Below, in pieces: positions 1 through 9,205 of a stretch of 64,000 bases of DNA. The notes below the pieces were generated by a model, which saw nothing but the letters and a program-made list of their open reading frames with translations, did no database searches and was not told the DNA's origin. The translations under genes were made by a program, and so were the position numbers. The first letter of the stretch is position 1; each line of letters starts with the position of its first letter. Source of the DNA: an uncultured Lachnospiraceae bacterium (lineage in GTDB: Bacteria; Bacillota; Clostridia; Lachnospirales; Lachnospiraceae); contig CANRPU010000004.1 in the NCBI GenBank assembly GCA_947632555.1, positions 1 to 64,000 on the forward strand, given 5' to 3'.

Positions 1-175
1 GGGCTGGGGCTAGGACTAGGTTCTTCACTGGGACTAGGGCTAGGCTCCTCGCTCGGGCTGGGGCTAGGACTAGGTTCTTCACTGGGACTAGGGCTAGGCT
101 CCTCGCTCGGGCTGGGGCTAGGACTAGGTTCCTCACTGGGACTAGGACTAGGCTCCTCACTCGGGCTCGGGCTGG
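1..175 (-). repeat. 54-bp tandem repeat coding for a Pro/Ser/Glu stalk
   Basis: The same 54-bp unit starts at 1, 55 and 109; the first two copies are nearly identical and the third has drifted. It is read on the minus strand as an 18-residue PSPSEE-type unit of the surface protein. The array runs off the left edge, so its copy number is unknown. Near-identical in-frame units of this kind can change number by slippage or recombination. Confidence 0.9.
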
Positions 176-1091
176 GCGCAGGCTTCGTCGTTACGTCAGG
201 AGCGTGCACCTCGCCGTTCTGCTGAAATTCATTACAGAACACACGGCCTACGATCCAGTTCGTATTACGAACAGTCGCGTTTAACGCGTAGATCGTACCG
301 TACGTATTGTTATTCAGATTTACTTCCGTCGCGTCGTAGAAGTTCCATACAATGTTGTTTGCCCACCACGCGTACATAGGACCATTCCAGTTCTTCTGGT
401 CGGAAACAACGCTGCCGCCCACATTGACAATAACCTGCTTGTCGGCTTCCGCGTATGCCTGAATCTCCTGTACCAGAGCGTCGTTGATACTGCTGCCGTC
501 CGCCAGATCATACACGATCGTATTGTCGCTGGTAGTCGTGGTCCTATATGCCTGGGACTGCGCTTCCAATCCGTCGAAAGCGGCTTCTATGGACTGGTTC
601 ATATAGTCCGTACTCGAAATTGTATAAGAAGTCAGATTTCCATTGCTGCTTGTGAAGAGAGAAGCGGTTACCTCCGCAAGGTCAATTCCGGAAAAAGCAG
701 GGGTGGCGTCACCGATGACCAGGTTCGTATTGTAATTCTGGAACATCAGACCGCCTGTGGTCTTTGCCACATATGCCTGGCTGTTGCTTCCCTGTCCGGC
801 GAAGTAGCCGTTGATCTGCAGCCCAAGGTTGATATTCTCAGCAGCCACGGTACCTTCTACATGGTTGCCCTGGGAAAATGTTCTGGTAAATACGGAATAG
901 GAATAGGGGCTGCCCACATCTACGTTGACCACCTCCAGCTTTCCTTCCTCATTCACCACGTTAGCGGGCTTCATCATACCGTCCGCCTTAGCCACATCGG
1001 AAAGTCCCGTCATGGTGCCGGCGATCACTGCCACGCTCAGGGCGCCGATGAACAGCTTCTGGATCCTTGCCTTTACACTCTTTCTCTTCAT
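1..1091 (-). CDS. Cell surface protein with choice-of-anchor-A-like domain and Pro/Ser/Glu repeats (partial)
   Basis: The 3' end of the gene is outside the window; 363 codons are visible. ATG at 1091 follows an AGAGG-containing ribosome site. Residues 1-36 form a basic start, a hydrophobic stretch and an AKA-D cleavage-like site, so the protein is probably exported. Residues about 40-290 resemble the choice-of-anchor A (collagen-binding-like) family: a series of short beta-type segments rich in N, G, S and T, with motifs such as VNVGG and WNFYDA. From about residue 300 the chain is only P, S and E repeats, a typical wall-spanning stalk. The gene follows a sortase by 119 bp, so a C-terminal sorting signal beyond the edge is likely but not seen. 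The family call is from memory and moderately sure; export and surface location are better supported. Confidence 0.75.
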   Translation of the reverse strand, partial: MKRKSVKARIQKLFIGALSVAVIAGTMTGLSDVAKADGMMKPANVVNEEGKLEVVNVDVGSPYSYSVFTRTFSQGNHVEGTVAAENINLGLQINGYFAGQGSNSQAYVAKTTGGLMFQNYNTNLVIGDATPAFSGIDLAEVTASLFTSSNGNLTSYTISSTDYMNQSIEAAFDGLEAQSQAYRTTTTSDNTIVYDLADGSSINDALVQEIQAYAEADKQVIVNVGGSVVSDQKNWNGPMYAWWANNIVWNFYDATEVNLNNNTYGTIYALNATVRNTNWIVGRVFCNEFQQNGEVHAPDVTTKPAPSPSPSEEPSPSPSEEPSPSPSPSEEPSPSPSEEPSPSPSPSEEPSPSPSEEPSPSPS

Positions 1092-1210
1092 CTTTTACCT
1101 CTTTCCCCACAATGAAAGTTGACTGTTTTCCCTCTATCTAACAATAAAGACTCTTTTTTAAATACAAAAGGTTCACAATATCCGAAAATATTTTATTTTT
1201 TGATCCCGTG

Positions 1211-2038
1211 TCATTGGGAAGCCGCCTGTCCATAGGGTTCCTTCGCCGTCATCGCGCCGTGGATCAGAATCCTGCGGCTGGTGCCCGCCGAGCCATAGCA
1301 GGTGGACAGGGACACGATGTTGGGCCTTTCCGACAGATCCGCGTGGGAATCAAACAGCGTATTCTGCAGCGCCCATCCCGTGTAGGCGTCATAGGTGGCA
1401 TCGTCCGTAAATGTCATGTAGCGGTCGCTGGAAGACTTCGTCTTATAATAGGAAAAGACCTGATAAGTATAAACCCAGTCCTTCGTATAGATATAGAAAT
1501 AAGGCTCTTCCTCGCACAGCGTAACATCGTTGATCAGCTTTTTGAAGGTGCCGAACATGCTGCCGTCCTTCATGTTGTGGCCAAATACGAAAGTATTTCT
1601 GTCGGACCAGTCCGGCGATGCCCCGTAATCCATGAAGATACAGCCGGCGGTTAATTTCTCGCCGTCAAACGCGTGTTTTAAATAGTAAGAATTGTCTTCG
1701 CCCTGAACAATAGGATAGCTCAGCTCCAGCGCGGGAAAATACAGCCACCCCCTGAAATCCCCGTTCATGCTCTCCAGCGTTTCGATGTCCAGCTGCAGAT
1801 CCGGGTAAAACACCTGAACCGGGGCATCTTCTTCCGCCGGCGCGGTTTCCGGAGAAGGATCGGCTTCGCTCTCTTCCTCGATCCTGCCGCCCACCGTATC
1901 GGCGAGATCCGCATAGGACTGCGCCGCGCGTTTTTCGGAAACCACGGCATCTACCATGCGGTAGCCGCAGAATACCACCAGTCCGGTCAGACACAGGGTT
2001 ATCAGTATGCGTATCGCTTTCTGCGCTATCTTCTTCAT
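1211..2038 (-). CDS. srtB: Class B sortase
   Basis: A membrane-anchored cysteine transpeptidase that joins secreted proteins to the cell wall. The 275-residue protein has an N-terminal membrane segment (about 9-30), a low-complexity acidic linker (about 50-75) and a sortase domain. Catalytic residues are visible: His154 in FGHNMKDG, Cys247 in SLSTC and Arg255 or Arg256 in SRRILIHG. The FGHNM..GSMF pattern and the long insert before the cysteine fit class B. The gene lies just upstream of the Pro/Ser-repeat surface protein on the same strand, its most likely substrate (inference). The large glycosyltransferase gene is divergent. Confidence 0.9.
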   Translation of the reverse strand: MKKIAQKAIRILITLCLTGLVVFCGYRMVDAVVSEKRAAQSYADLADTVGGRIEEESEADPSPETAPAEEDAPVQVFYPDLQLDIETLESMNGDFRGWLYFPALELSYPIVQGEDNSYYLKHAFDGEKLTAGCIFMDYGASPDWSDRNTFVFGHNMKDGSMFGTFKKLINDVTLCEEEPYFYIYTKDWVYTYQVFSYYKTKSSSDRYMTFTDDATYDAYTGWALQNTLFDSHADLSERPNIVSLSTCYGSAGTSRRILIHGAMTAKEPYGQAASQ

Positions 2039-2219
2039 GGCACCACTTTCCTTTTAAGCTACCTTCATTATACATTTATTTGTTTGCAAGGGCAATCCTT
2101 TTTTGAGAAAAAATCAAGAAAAAGTTCTAAAAAAAATAGCCTTTTTTCCTCTTTCATGGTATTATTTTTATAATTCCACCGTCACCCAGCCGAGATGGTG
2201 GAAAAGGAGGGGATATCTT

Positions 2220-5200
2220 ATGATTCTGATTCATGTATTTGCCGTAATAACCGTTCTGGGACTTTTCTATGGGATTTCCCGGATACGTTCTTCATCCGGC
2301 TTTTCCTGCCGCCGGGATGTGGTCTTCGCCGTGCTGTTCGGCGGGCTCCTGATCCGATGCCTGTTCGCCATTTTTTATCAGCCGCCTTCGGAAGACACGT
2401 ATTACTTCGCGGATATGACCTATCTGGCTTTCGGCAACAAGCTTTCCGAATTTTACGCTTCTACCGTAGCCGAGTCCTTTTCGCCCGGCATTACCTATAT
2501 ATTGTGGATACTGGGCGGTATCTTTACCCTGACCGGCATTCCCTATCTGTCCGGCGGATTCCTTCTCCTATTAAAACTGCCCGCCATTCTCTGTGACCTG
2601 GCGGCCGGTTACCTTATTTACAAAGCCTGCCTCAAAGTCAGCACGGAGAGCCGGGCTCTGCTGTTCGCGTCCCTGTACCTGTTCAATCCGGTCATTCTGC
2701 TGAACTCATCTGTCTGGGGACAGATGGATTCCCTGTACGGGCTGGCGGCTGCCGCCATGTGTATTTTCCTGACCGAGCGGAAGCTGACCCAGGCTACCGC
2801 CGCTTTTGGCGTGGGACTTTTCTTTTCTCCGCTGATGATCTGGTTCCTCCCCCTCCTGCTGATCGCGCTGATCGACGAGATCCGTCTGGAAGGATTTTCT
2901 CCCCGCAGAGTAGGGTATCATATAAGCGCCGCGCTCTGTACGCTCGGCACGCTGCTCTTCTGCAGCGTTCCCCTGGACCTGAGCCAGGTTCTTTCCCGCT
3001 ATGCCAGCCAGCTGTTCCGGCCGGGCTACGCGGCGGTCAACGCCTTTAACCTCTGGGGGCTTTTCGGACAGAACTGGTCTTCCCAGGACACTGTCCCGCT
3101 TCTGCTGTCCATCACCCAGATCGGCATCATCATCTCCCTGCTGATCGCGGCGGCCTCCGTCTTTCTGTACTTTAAACTCTCCACCGTTTCAGGCCGTTAC
3201 TTCCTGATAGGGGCGTTTATTACCGTATCCATGTTCCTGTTTTCCGTGGGCGTGCATGAGCGTTATCTTTATCCCGCCATTCTGCTCCTGCTCTTCGCTT
3301 ACCTGGAACACTCCTTCCGGGAGCTGTATGTATGCTATGTGGGCTTTTCCCTGCTGCATTTATACAATCTGGGATATTCCCTGTTCCTTTACGACTACCA
3401 GAATTACAGCAGGAAATCCTTTGTGATCCTGTTCTTCTCCGCGGCCTTCCTGCTGATGGGCGTGTTCTTTTACAGACTGTTCTTCCGTCTGCTGCGCGCT
3501 CCCTCCGCCGCGGCCTCCGTCCCCAGATTTGATTTTTATTCCTTCTCTGACGGGGATCCCGCTGTTTCCGGCCCGGCCGGCGTTTCCTATAAGCCCGCGC
3601 CTTCGGCCAAAAAGATGGCGTTTACTCTGATGGATCTTATCCTTATCCTTGTCATCACTCTGGGGTACAGCTTTTTCGCCCTGCGGGATCTGGGGTACCG
3701 TTACGCGCCCCAGACGGAATACCTGATGCATCAGGGCGATTCCATCGAACTGGAAATGAAAGAGGGCGAGCTGCCCATCCGCCTTTACTGGTACCTGGGC
3801 AACTATCACAACCGGGAATTTTCCCTGGAATATAAGAACGCGCCGGATGCGGAATGGACCACAGCTTCCGGCTATGAAACCCTCACCATGTCCGATGTCT
3901 TCAAGTGGGCTTACAAGGAACTGCCTTCCGGTTCCCGGTTCCTGAAACTGACCTGCCGCAGCGATGTGGCATCCGTCATGGAGCTGGTCCTGACGGACGC
4001 GAACGGAAATGTCTATATGCCGGTCAACGCTCCCGATTACACAGCGCTCTTTGACGAAGTGGATATGTTCACTCCCGAACTCAGTTTCCGTAACGGCACA
4101 TACTTTGACGAGATCTACCACGCCAGAACGGCTTATGAATTTGTACACGGACTGCCCGCCTATGAAACCACCCATCCCCCCCTGGGCAAGATCATCATGT
4201 CCCTGGGGATCCGCCTTTTCGGCATGACGCCCTTCGGCTGGCGTATCATGGGCACGCTTCTGGGCATCCTGATGCTGCCCATCCTTTACCTGATCGGACG
4301 GAACCTGACCCGAAGCCGTGTGCTTGGCGGCTTTGCCTGCCTGCTTTTCGCTTTTGATTTTATGCATTTCACCCAGACCAGGATCGCCACCATTGACGTA
4401 TTCGTGACCTTTTTCATCCTGCTCATGTACTATTTCATGTACAACTACTGCCGTATGAGCTTTTACGATACGCCCCTGTATAAAACCCTTCTGCCTCTGG
4501 GTGCCTGCGGGATTTCCATGGGGCTTGGCATCGCCTGCAAATGGACCGGCGTATACGCGGGCGCGGGACTCGCGGTGCTCTTTTTCCATACTCTGTACCG
4601 CCGTTACCGGGAATACCGCTACGCCAAGGCCGCGCCCCACGATTCCAGCAACGGCATTGCCCACGCCGACGTGGTGTCCCGCTTCGCGCCGTACACGAAA
4701 GCCACCATCGCTTTCTGCGTACTGTTTTTTGTAGTGATCCCCTTCGTCATCTACCTTCTCTCCTACCTGCCCTTCCAAACCGGCGGCGGAGAAGGACTGT
4801 TCGCGCGCATGTGGAATAACCAGTCCCACATGTTCCGCTACCATTCCCAGCTGAAAGCGGAGCACTACTACGGTTCCCCCTGGTATCAATGGCCCACTAT
4901 GATAAAGCCTATTTTCTACTATTCGGGCACCGTGGACATGACGCTGCGCCAGGGTATCAGCGCTTTCGGCAATCCCCTGGTATGGTGGGTCGGCATTCCC
5001 GCTTTCTTCTATATGCTCTACCTTGTGATCCGGCAGAAGGACAGGACCGCGTTCTGGCTCTGCATCAGTTACCTTGCCCAGTACCTGCCCTGGTGTCTGG
5101 TCAGCAGGCTGACTTTTATCTACCACTACTTCCCCAGCGTGCCTTTTGTGGTACTGATGATCATGTACGCCGCCTTTAAACTGAAAAGCCGGATACCGCA

Positions 5201-5354
5201 GAAGCAGTTCTACATAGCGCTGGGCATCTATTCCGCGGGCGCCGTGGGACTGTTCCTGCTGTTCTATCCTGTACTGGCCGGTCAGACCGTCAGTCTGGAC
5301 TTTGTAAGCCAATATCTGCGTTGGATGGATTCCTGGGTATTGGTACTGAAATAA
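2220..5354 (+). CDS. Large GT-C membrane glycosyltransferase, GT87-like plus PMT-like fusion
   Basis: A predicted polyprenyl-phosphate-sugar dependent glycosyltransferase of the membrane. The start is ATG 2220 after AAAGGAGGGG; an upstream in-frame TTG (2103) lacks a ribosome site. The first ~460 residues are multi-pass and resemble GT87-type mannosyltransferases. After a linker and a soluble beta-rich stretch (about 500-610), a protein O-mannosyltransferase (PMT) domain follows, with the FDEIYHAR motif (Asp630-Glu631) in the first outer loop, HPPLGK near 652 and a C-terminal 4-TM block with the WCLVSRLTFIYHYFPS motif. At 1044 residues it is about twice the usual length, since two catalytic-type modules are joined. 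The sugar donor and acceptor are unknown; surface glycan or glycoprotein synthesis is likely given the neighbouring sortase and surface protein. Confidence 0.85.
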   Translation: MILIHVFAVITVLGLFYGISRIRSSSGFSCRRDVVFAVLFGGLLIRCLFAIFYQPPSEDTYYFADMTYLAFGNKLSEFYASTVAESFSPGITYILWILGGIFTLTGIPYLSGGFLLLLKLPAILCDLAAGYLIYKACLKVSTESRALLFASLYLFNPVILLNSSVWGQMDSLYGLAAAAMCIFLTERKLTQATAAFGVGLFFSPLMIWFLPLLLIALIDEIRLEGFSPRRVGYHISAALCTLGTLLFCSVPLDLSQVLSRYASQLFRPGYAAVNAFNLWGLFGQNWSSQDTVPLLLSITQIGIIISLLIAAASVFLYFKLSTVSGRYFLIGAFITVSMFLFSVGVHERYLYPAILLLLFAYLEHSFRELYVCYVGFSLLHLYNLGYSLFLYDYQNYSRKSFVILFFSAAFLLMGVFFYRLFFRLLRAPSAAASVPRFDFYSFSDGDPAVSGPAGVSYKPAPSAKKMAFTLMDLILILVITLGYSFFALRDLGYRYAPQTEYLMHQGDSIELEMKEGELPIRLYWYLGNYHNREFSLEYKNAPDAEWTTASGYETLTMSDVFKWAYKELPSGSRFLKLTCRSDVASVMELVLTDANGNVYMPVNAPDYTALFDEVDMFTPELSFRNGTYFDEIYHARTAYEFVHGLPAYETTHPPLGKIIMSLGIRLFGMTPFGWRIMGTLLGILMLPILYLIGRNLTRSRVLGGFACLLFAFDFMHFTQTRIATIDVFVTFFILLMYYFMYNYCRMSFYDTPLYKTLLPLGACGISMGLGIACKWTGVYAGAGLAVLFFHTLYRRYREYRYAKAAPHDSSNGIAHADVVSRFAPYTKATIAFCVLFFVVIPFVIYLLSYLPFQTGGGEGLFARMWNNQSHMFRYHSQLKAEHYYGSPWYQWPTMIKPIFYYSGTVDMTLRQGISAFGNPLVWWVGIPAFFYMLYLVIRQKDRTAFWLCISYLAQYLPWCLVSRLTFIYHYFPSVPFVVLMIMYAAFKLKSRIPQKQFYIALGIYSAGAVGLFLLFYPVLAGQTVSLDFVSQYLRWMDSWVLVLK

Positions 5355-5393
5355 CCTGTTAAAGCAGAAGATTTTTCTGGGAAAGGAATATGT

Positions 5394-6266
5394 ATGAAAA
5401 AGATTAAACTTATAGCGGACTCTACCTGCGATCTGTCACCGGAATTACTGGAGCGTTACGATATCAGCATCATTCCTCTGTGCATTGTCATGGGGGAGGC
5501 AAGTTATTACGACGGTCTGGACACCACCCCCGAAGAGATCTACCGGTGGGCCGATGCCAATAAGACCACGCCGAAAACCGCCGCGGTCACCTTTGAAAAA
5601 TCGGTGGAAATCCTGCAGCCTTTTATCGAGGAAGAACGGGATATCCTCTTCTTTGGTATCTCTTCCCAGATGAGCACGACCTGCAATGTCATCCGCATGC
5701 TGCCTGAAACCACGGGAGATGAACGTTACGGCAGGATCCGCGTGATCGATTCCCTGAATCTTTCCACCGGGATCGGCCTTCAGGTGCTCTATGCCGCCAG
5801 ACTGGCAGAAGCCGGAAAGAGCGCGGATGAAATAGAGGAGCTTGTCAACAGCCGCAGGGACAGCGTCCGGGCCAGCTTTGTGGTGGATACCCTGACTTAT
5901 CTGGCCAGGGGAGGCCGCTGCAGCGCCGTTACCGCCCTGCTGGCCAATACTCTGAAAGTAAAGCCCAAGATTGCGGTCACCAACGGCGCCATGGACGTTG
6001 CCAGAAAATATCGGGGCACTCTGAAATTCGCCATTTTAAAATACGCGGAGGATCTGAAACCGCTGCTGCTTTCGGCAGACAACTCCTGTGTGTTCATTAC
6101 CCATTCCGGCTGCTCGCAGGAAATCGTGGATGCGGTCTGGGCCTACCTGGAGGAGCTCCATCATTTCAAGGCCATTTACGTCACCCGCGCCGGCGGCGTG
6201 ATCTCCAGCCACTGCGGTCCCGGTACTCTGGGCATTTTGTTCTACGACGGAAACAAAGATGTTTAG
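5394..6266 (+). CDS. DegV family fatty-acid-binding protein
   Basis: 290 residues, the normal DegV length. The N-terminal ADSTCDLSPELL and the later RGGRCSA region match the family, whose members hold a fatty acid in a cleft between two alpha/beta domains; some (FakB) hand fatty acids to the kinase FakA. No FakA gene is seen here, so a FakB role is only possible. The gene lies 39 bp after the glycosyltransferase and may share its transcript. It ends 4 bp before a strong terminator shared with the converging metK. Confidence 0.9.
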   Translation: MKKIKLIADSTCDLSPELLERYDISIIPLCIVMGEASYYDGLDTTPEEIYRWADANKTTPKTAAVTFEKSVEILQPFIEEERDILFFGISSQMSTTCNVIRMLPETTGDERYGRIRVIDSLNLSTGIGLQVLYAARLAEAGKSADEIEELVNSRRDSVRASFVVDTLTYLARGGRCSAVTALLANTLKVKPKIAVTNGAMDVARKYRGTLKFAILKYAEDLKPLLLSADNSCVFITHSGCSQEIVDAVWAYLEELHHFKAIYVTRAGGVISSHCGPGTLGILFYDGNKDV

Positions 6267-6270
6267 ATCA

Positions 6271-6299
6271 AAAGCGGGCGTCCTTAGGACGCCCGCTTT
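6271..6299. terminator. Bidirectional intrinsic terminator between degV and metK
   Basis: A perfect 13-bp stem (AAAGCGGGCGTCC and its complement) with a 3-nt loop; the A/T arms give a U-run in both directions, serving both converging genes. Confidence 0.95.
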
Positions 6300-6326
6300 T
6301 TTGGTTCTTTTATCAAACGGCTTTTC

Positions 6327-7532
6327 TTACAGATATTTTCTCAAAAGTTCCGCTTTATCCAGTTTTTCCCAGGGCAGATCCAGGTCGTTTCTGCCAAAGT
6401 GCCCGTATGCCGCGGTCTGCCTGTAGATAGGCCGGCGCAGGTCCAGCATTTTGATGATGCCGGCCGGGCGCAGATCAAAATTCTCCCTGATGATACGCAC
6501 CAGCTCCAGCTCGGAAAGCTTACCCGTGCCGAAGGTATCCACCCGCACGGAGGTAGGCTGCGCTACCCCGATAGCGTAAGAAAGCTGGATCTCACATCTC
6601 TCGGCCAGTCCGGCGGCAACGATATTCTTGGCCACATAGCGCGCCGCGTACGCCGCCGACCTGTCCACTTTGGTGCAGTCCTTTCCGGAAAAAGCGCCGC
6701 CGCCGTGACGGGCGTAGCCGCCGTATGTATCCACGATGATCTTTCTTCCGGTCAGTCCCGCATCCCCGTGGGGTCCGCCGATCACAAAACGGCCGGTGGG
6801 ATTGATAAAGTATTTCGTGTCCGCGTCCAGAAGCTCTTTCGGCAGTACCGGCTCAAAAACGTATTTCTGAATATCCTGATGGATCTGCTCCTGCGTCACA
6901 TCGGGATCGTGCTGGGTAGAAAGCACCACCGCCTCCAGACGGATGGGTCTGCCCGCCTCGTCGTACTGTACGGACACCTGGCTTTTGCCGTCCGGCCGCA
7001 GATAAGGCAGCGTGCCGTCCTTGCGTACCTTGGTCAGCTGGCGTACCAGCTTGTGCGCCAGGGAAATGGGATAAGGCATGTATTCCTCTGTTTCATTGGT
7101 GGCGTAACCGAACATCATACCCTGATCGCCGGCGCCCACAGCTTCCAGCTCTTCATCGGACATCCCGCTTTCCGTTCCCTGCTGTTTCGCTTCCAGCGCT
7201 TTATCCACGCCCATGGCAATATCGGAGGACTGCTCGTCAATGGCCACCATGACCGCGCAGGTGTTTCCGTCAAAGCCGACTTCGGAACTGTTATAGCCGA
7301 TCTCCGTCACCGTGTCCCTGACGATTTTCTGAAAATCAATATGCGCCTTGGTGGTGATTTCTCCCGTTACCAGTACAAATCCCGTGCAGCTGGCGGTTTC
7401 ACACGCCACCCTGCTCATGGGATCCTGCTCCATCAAAGCATCCAAAATGGCGTCGGACACCGCGTCGCACATTTTATCCGGATGCCCCTCCGTAACGGAT
7501 TCGGAGGTAAACAACAATTTCTCTTTTTCCAT
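6327..7532 (-). CDS. metK: S-adenosylmethionine synthetase
   Basis: Makes SAM from methionine and ATP in the cytoplasm. The 401-residue protein has the normal length and family landmarks: [10 protein letters not shown] at the N-terminus, the [12 protein letters not shown] signature and the glycine-rich GGGAFSGKD loop. ATG 7532 follows an AGAGAGGAAG ribosome site. Transcription passes through a SAM-I riboswitch with a terminator, so the gene is expected to be switched off when SAM is plentiful. It ends at the terminator shared with degV. Confidence 0.98.
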   Translation of the reverse strand: MEKEKLLFTSESVTEGHPDKMCDAVSDAILDALMEQDPMSRVACETASCTGFVLVTGEITTKAHIDFQKIVRDTVTEIGYNSSEVGFDGNTCAVMVAIDEQSSDIAMGVDKALEAKQQGTESGMSDEELEAVGAGDQGMMFGYATNETEEYMPYPISLAHKLVRQLTKVRKDGTLPYLRPDGKSQVSVQYDEAGRPIRLEAVVLSTQHDPDVTQEQIHQDIQKYVFEPVLPKELLDADTKYFINPTGRFVIGGPHGDAGLTGRKIIVDTYGGYARHGGGAFSGKDCTKVDRSAAYAARYVAKNIVAAGLAERCEIQLSYAIGVAQPTSVRVDTFGTGKLSELELVRIIRENFDLRPAGIIKMLDLRRPIYRQTAAYGHFGRNDLDLPWEKLDKAELLRKYL

Positions 7533-7579
7533 ATCTTCCTCTCTTTCCGCCGTGTTTTATCCACAGCCTTCTTTTTTGT

Positions 7580-7607
7580 AAAATAAAAGTCCGCTGGATA
7601 AGCGGAC
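7580..7607 (-). terminator. Riboswitch expression platform terminator
   Basis: On the minus strand, GTCCGCT-TATCC-AGCGGAC followed by TTTTATTTT, placed between the SAM aptamer and metK. It should form when SAM is bound. Confidence 0.9.
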
Positions 7608-7743
7608 CTGATACCTGGTATTCAAATCCTCTTATTGTTCGGCCCGCGTCACGCGGGATTCTCGCTCAGGTGGGCACCTTCCGCATAGCGGGGTTGCCGT
7701 GGCTTCTCAGGTCCTATGTACCTCCACCACTCTGAATAAGAGA
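7608..7743 (-). promoter_or_regulatory. SAM-I (S-box) riboswitch of metK
   Basis: Read on the minus strand, the P1 helix pairs CTCTTATT (7736-7743) with AATAAGAG (7629-7636). The conserved core follows: CAGAGTGGTGGAGG, then GGACCTGAGAAGCC and CGGCAACC, and a GGTGCC-type element. A TATAAT box at 7749-7754 lies just upstream of the 5' end. The sequence and its place before metK match the class I SAM riboswitch. Confidence 0.95.
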
Positions 7744-7766
7744 ACGTTATTATATTGTGCTGTCTT

Positions 7767-9059
7767 TCAGCCGATCTTCAACTTGAATTTCTGCATATCC
7801 CTGCCGGAATCCACCTTCTCGATCTGCGCCCCCAGCGACTGCAGTTTCAAATGAAAATCCTCATATCCTCTCTGAATATAGTGAATATCCTCCACGCAGG
7901 AATAACCCTCCGCCGCCAGCGCGGCCAGGACCAGCGCGGCTCCCGCCCGCAGATCCGGAGCGCTGATACTCGCGCCGGTATATTTGGCAACGCCATTTAC
8001 AATGGCCGTGTTGCCCTCTACTTTGATATTGGCTCCCATGCGTATCAGCTCATCCACATACTTAAAACGGTTTTCAAAAATGCTCTCCGTCACAATGCTG
8101 GTGCCGGTGGACAATGCCAGCGCCACTGTGATCTGCGGCTGCATATCCGTAGGAAATCCGGGATAGGGCAGCGTCTTGACCTGCGTGTGCCTGAGCGGCT
8201 TGGCCGCCACCACGCGCACCGCGTCATCGGATTCCTCAATCTCGCAGCCGATCTCTAAAAGTTTGGCGGTAATGGATTCCAAATGCTTGGGGATCACGTT
8301 CTTGACCGTAATGTCACCCTTGGTGATAGCCGCCGCGAACATAAAGGTCCCGGCTTCTATCTGGTCGGGAATAATGGCGTATTCCGTGCCGTGCAGACTG
8401 TGCACGCCCTTAATACGGATCACGTCCGTACCCGCTCCCTTGATATTGGCGCCCATGCTGTTCAGGAAGTTGGCCAGATCCACCACATGGGGTTCCTTGG
8501 CCGCGTTTTCGATGATCGTAGTCCCCTCCGCCATGGCCGCTACCATCATGATATTGATGGTGGCACCTACGGAAACCACGTCCATATAAATATGGCTGCC
8601 TCTCAACCGTTCCGCGTGGGCCTTGATCAATCCGTATTCGATCACCACTTCCGCGCCCAGGGCCCGGAATCCCTTAATGTGCTGGTCTATGGCCCGGCAT
8701 CCGATATCGCATCCGCCGGGCAGCGCCACTTCCGCGTTTTTATACTTGGCTAACAGCGCCCCGATAAAATAATAAGAAGCCCGGATCTTCCGGATATTGT
8801 CCCCGTCTACCACATAATCATGAACCTGGGAGGCGTTGATGGAAACGCTGTGCCTGTTGTTCCTCTTTATCATCACGCCGATTTCCTGCATGGCGTCCAA
8901 AAGTACGTTGGTGTCCCGCACATCGGGGATATTATCCACCTGTACCGACTCATCCGTCATGATGGAAGCCGCTATAATGGGAAGTGCCGCATTCTTGGCT
9001 CCTCCTATCTCCACTTCCCCAACCAATGGATTTCCGCCTTTGATCGCGTATTGTTCCAT
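7767..9059 (-). CDS. murA: UDP-N-acetylglucosamine 1-carboxyvinyltransferase
   Basis: Transfers enolpyruvate from PEP to UDP-GlcNAc, the first committed step of peptidoglycan synthesis. The 430-residue protein has the usual length. Lys22-Asn23 (GGAKNAAL) and the active-site cysteine Cys117 in LPGGCDIG are present; the cysteine is also the fosfomycin target in this family. ATG 9059 follows GAGGG. A clear promoter lies at 9155-9183 and a perfect palindrome in the leader. metK follows downstream, with its own riboswitch. Confidence 0.97.
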   Translation of the reverse strand: MEQYAIKGGNPLVGEVEIGGAKNAALPIIAASIMTDESVQVDNIPDVRDTNVLLDAMQEIGVMIKRNNRHSVSINASQVHDYVVDGDNIRKIRASYYFIGALLAKYKNAEVALPGGCDIGCRAIDQHIKGFRALGAEVVIEYGLIKAHAERLRGSHIYMDVVSVGATINIMMVAAMAEGTTIIENAAKEPHVVDLANFLNSMGANIKGAGTDVIRIKGVHSLHGTEYAIIPDQIEAGTFMFAAAITKGDITVKNVIPKHLESITAKLLEIGCEIEESDDAVRVVAAKPLRHTQVKTLPYPGFPTDMQPQITVALALSTGTSIVTESIFENRFKYVDELIRMGANIKVEGNTAIVNGVAKYTGASISAPDLRAGAALVLAALAAEGYSCVEDIHYIQRGYEDFHLKLQSLGAQIEKVDSGRDMQKFKLKIG

Positions 9060-9075
9060 TTTCTATCCCTCTATA

Positions 9076-9093
9076 CATGGGCCGCGGCCCATG
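9076..9093. repeat. 18-bp perfect palindrome in the murA leader
   Basis: CATGGGCCGCGGCCCATG, between the murA promoter and its start codon. It is GC-rich and followed by no U-run in the sense direction, so it is not a standard terminator. It could be an RNA hairpin near the ribosome site or a protein-binding site; nothing here decides. Confidence 0.85.
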
Positions 9094-9154
9094 CGCAAAT
9101 TTTTATTTAACCCCTCTTACACCCAAATTCTTCTCATAATACAGACTTTTTACC

Positions 9155-9183
9155 ATTATATACCGTCCTGTCCGATTTGTAAA
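9155..9183 (-). promoter_or_regulatory. Sigma-A promoter of murA
   Basis: TTTACA (9178-9183), 17-bp spacer, TATAAT (9155-9160) on the minus strand. Confidence 0.8.
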
Positions 9184-9205
9184 TACGAATACACGTTCGC
9201 GGCCG

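Noticed and set aside
1..175. CRISPR array at the left edge
   Set aside because: The repeats are contiguous with no spacers and encode PSPSEE units in frame with the surface protein.
2103..2219. Upstream TTG start for the large glycosyltransferase
   Set aside because: No ribosome site there, while ATG 2220 has a strong one and begins the membrane domain.
3360..5312. 650-residue minus-strand frame under the glycosyltransferase gene
   Set aside because: It is antisense to a gene with clear motifs, has no ribosome site and its composition (Gln/His/Gly-rich) is that of a reversed frame.
6399..7586. 395-residue plus-strand frame opposite metK
   Set aside because: Antisense shadow of metK with no ribosome site.
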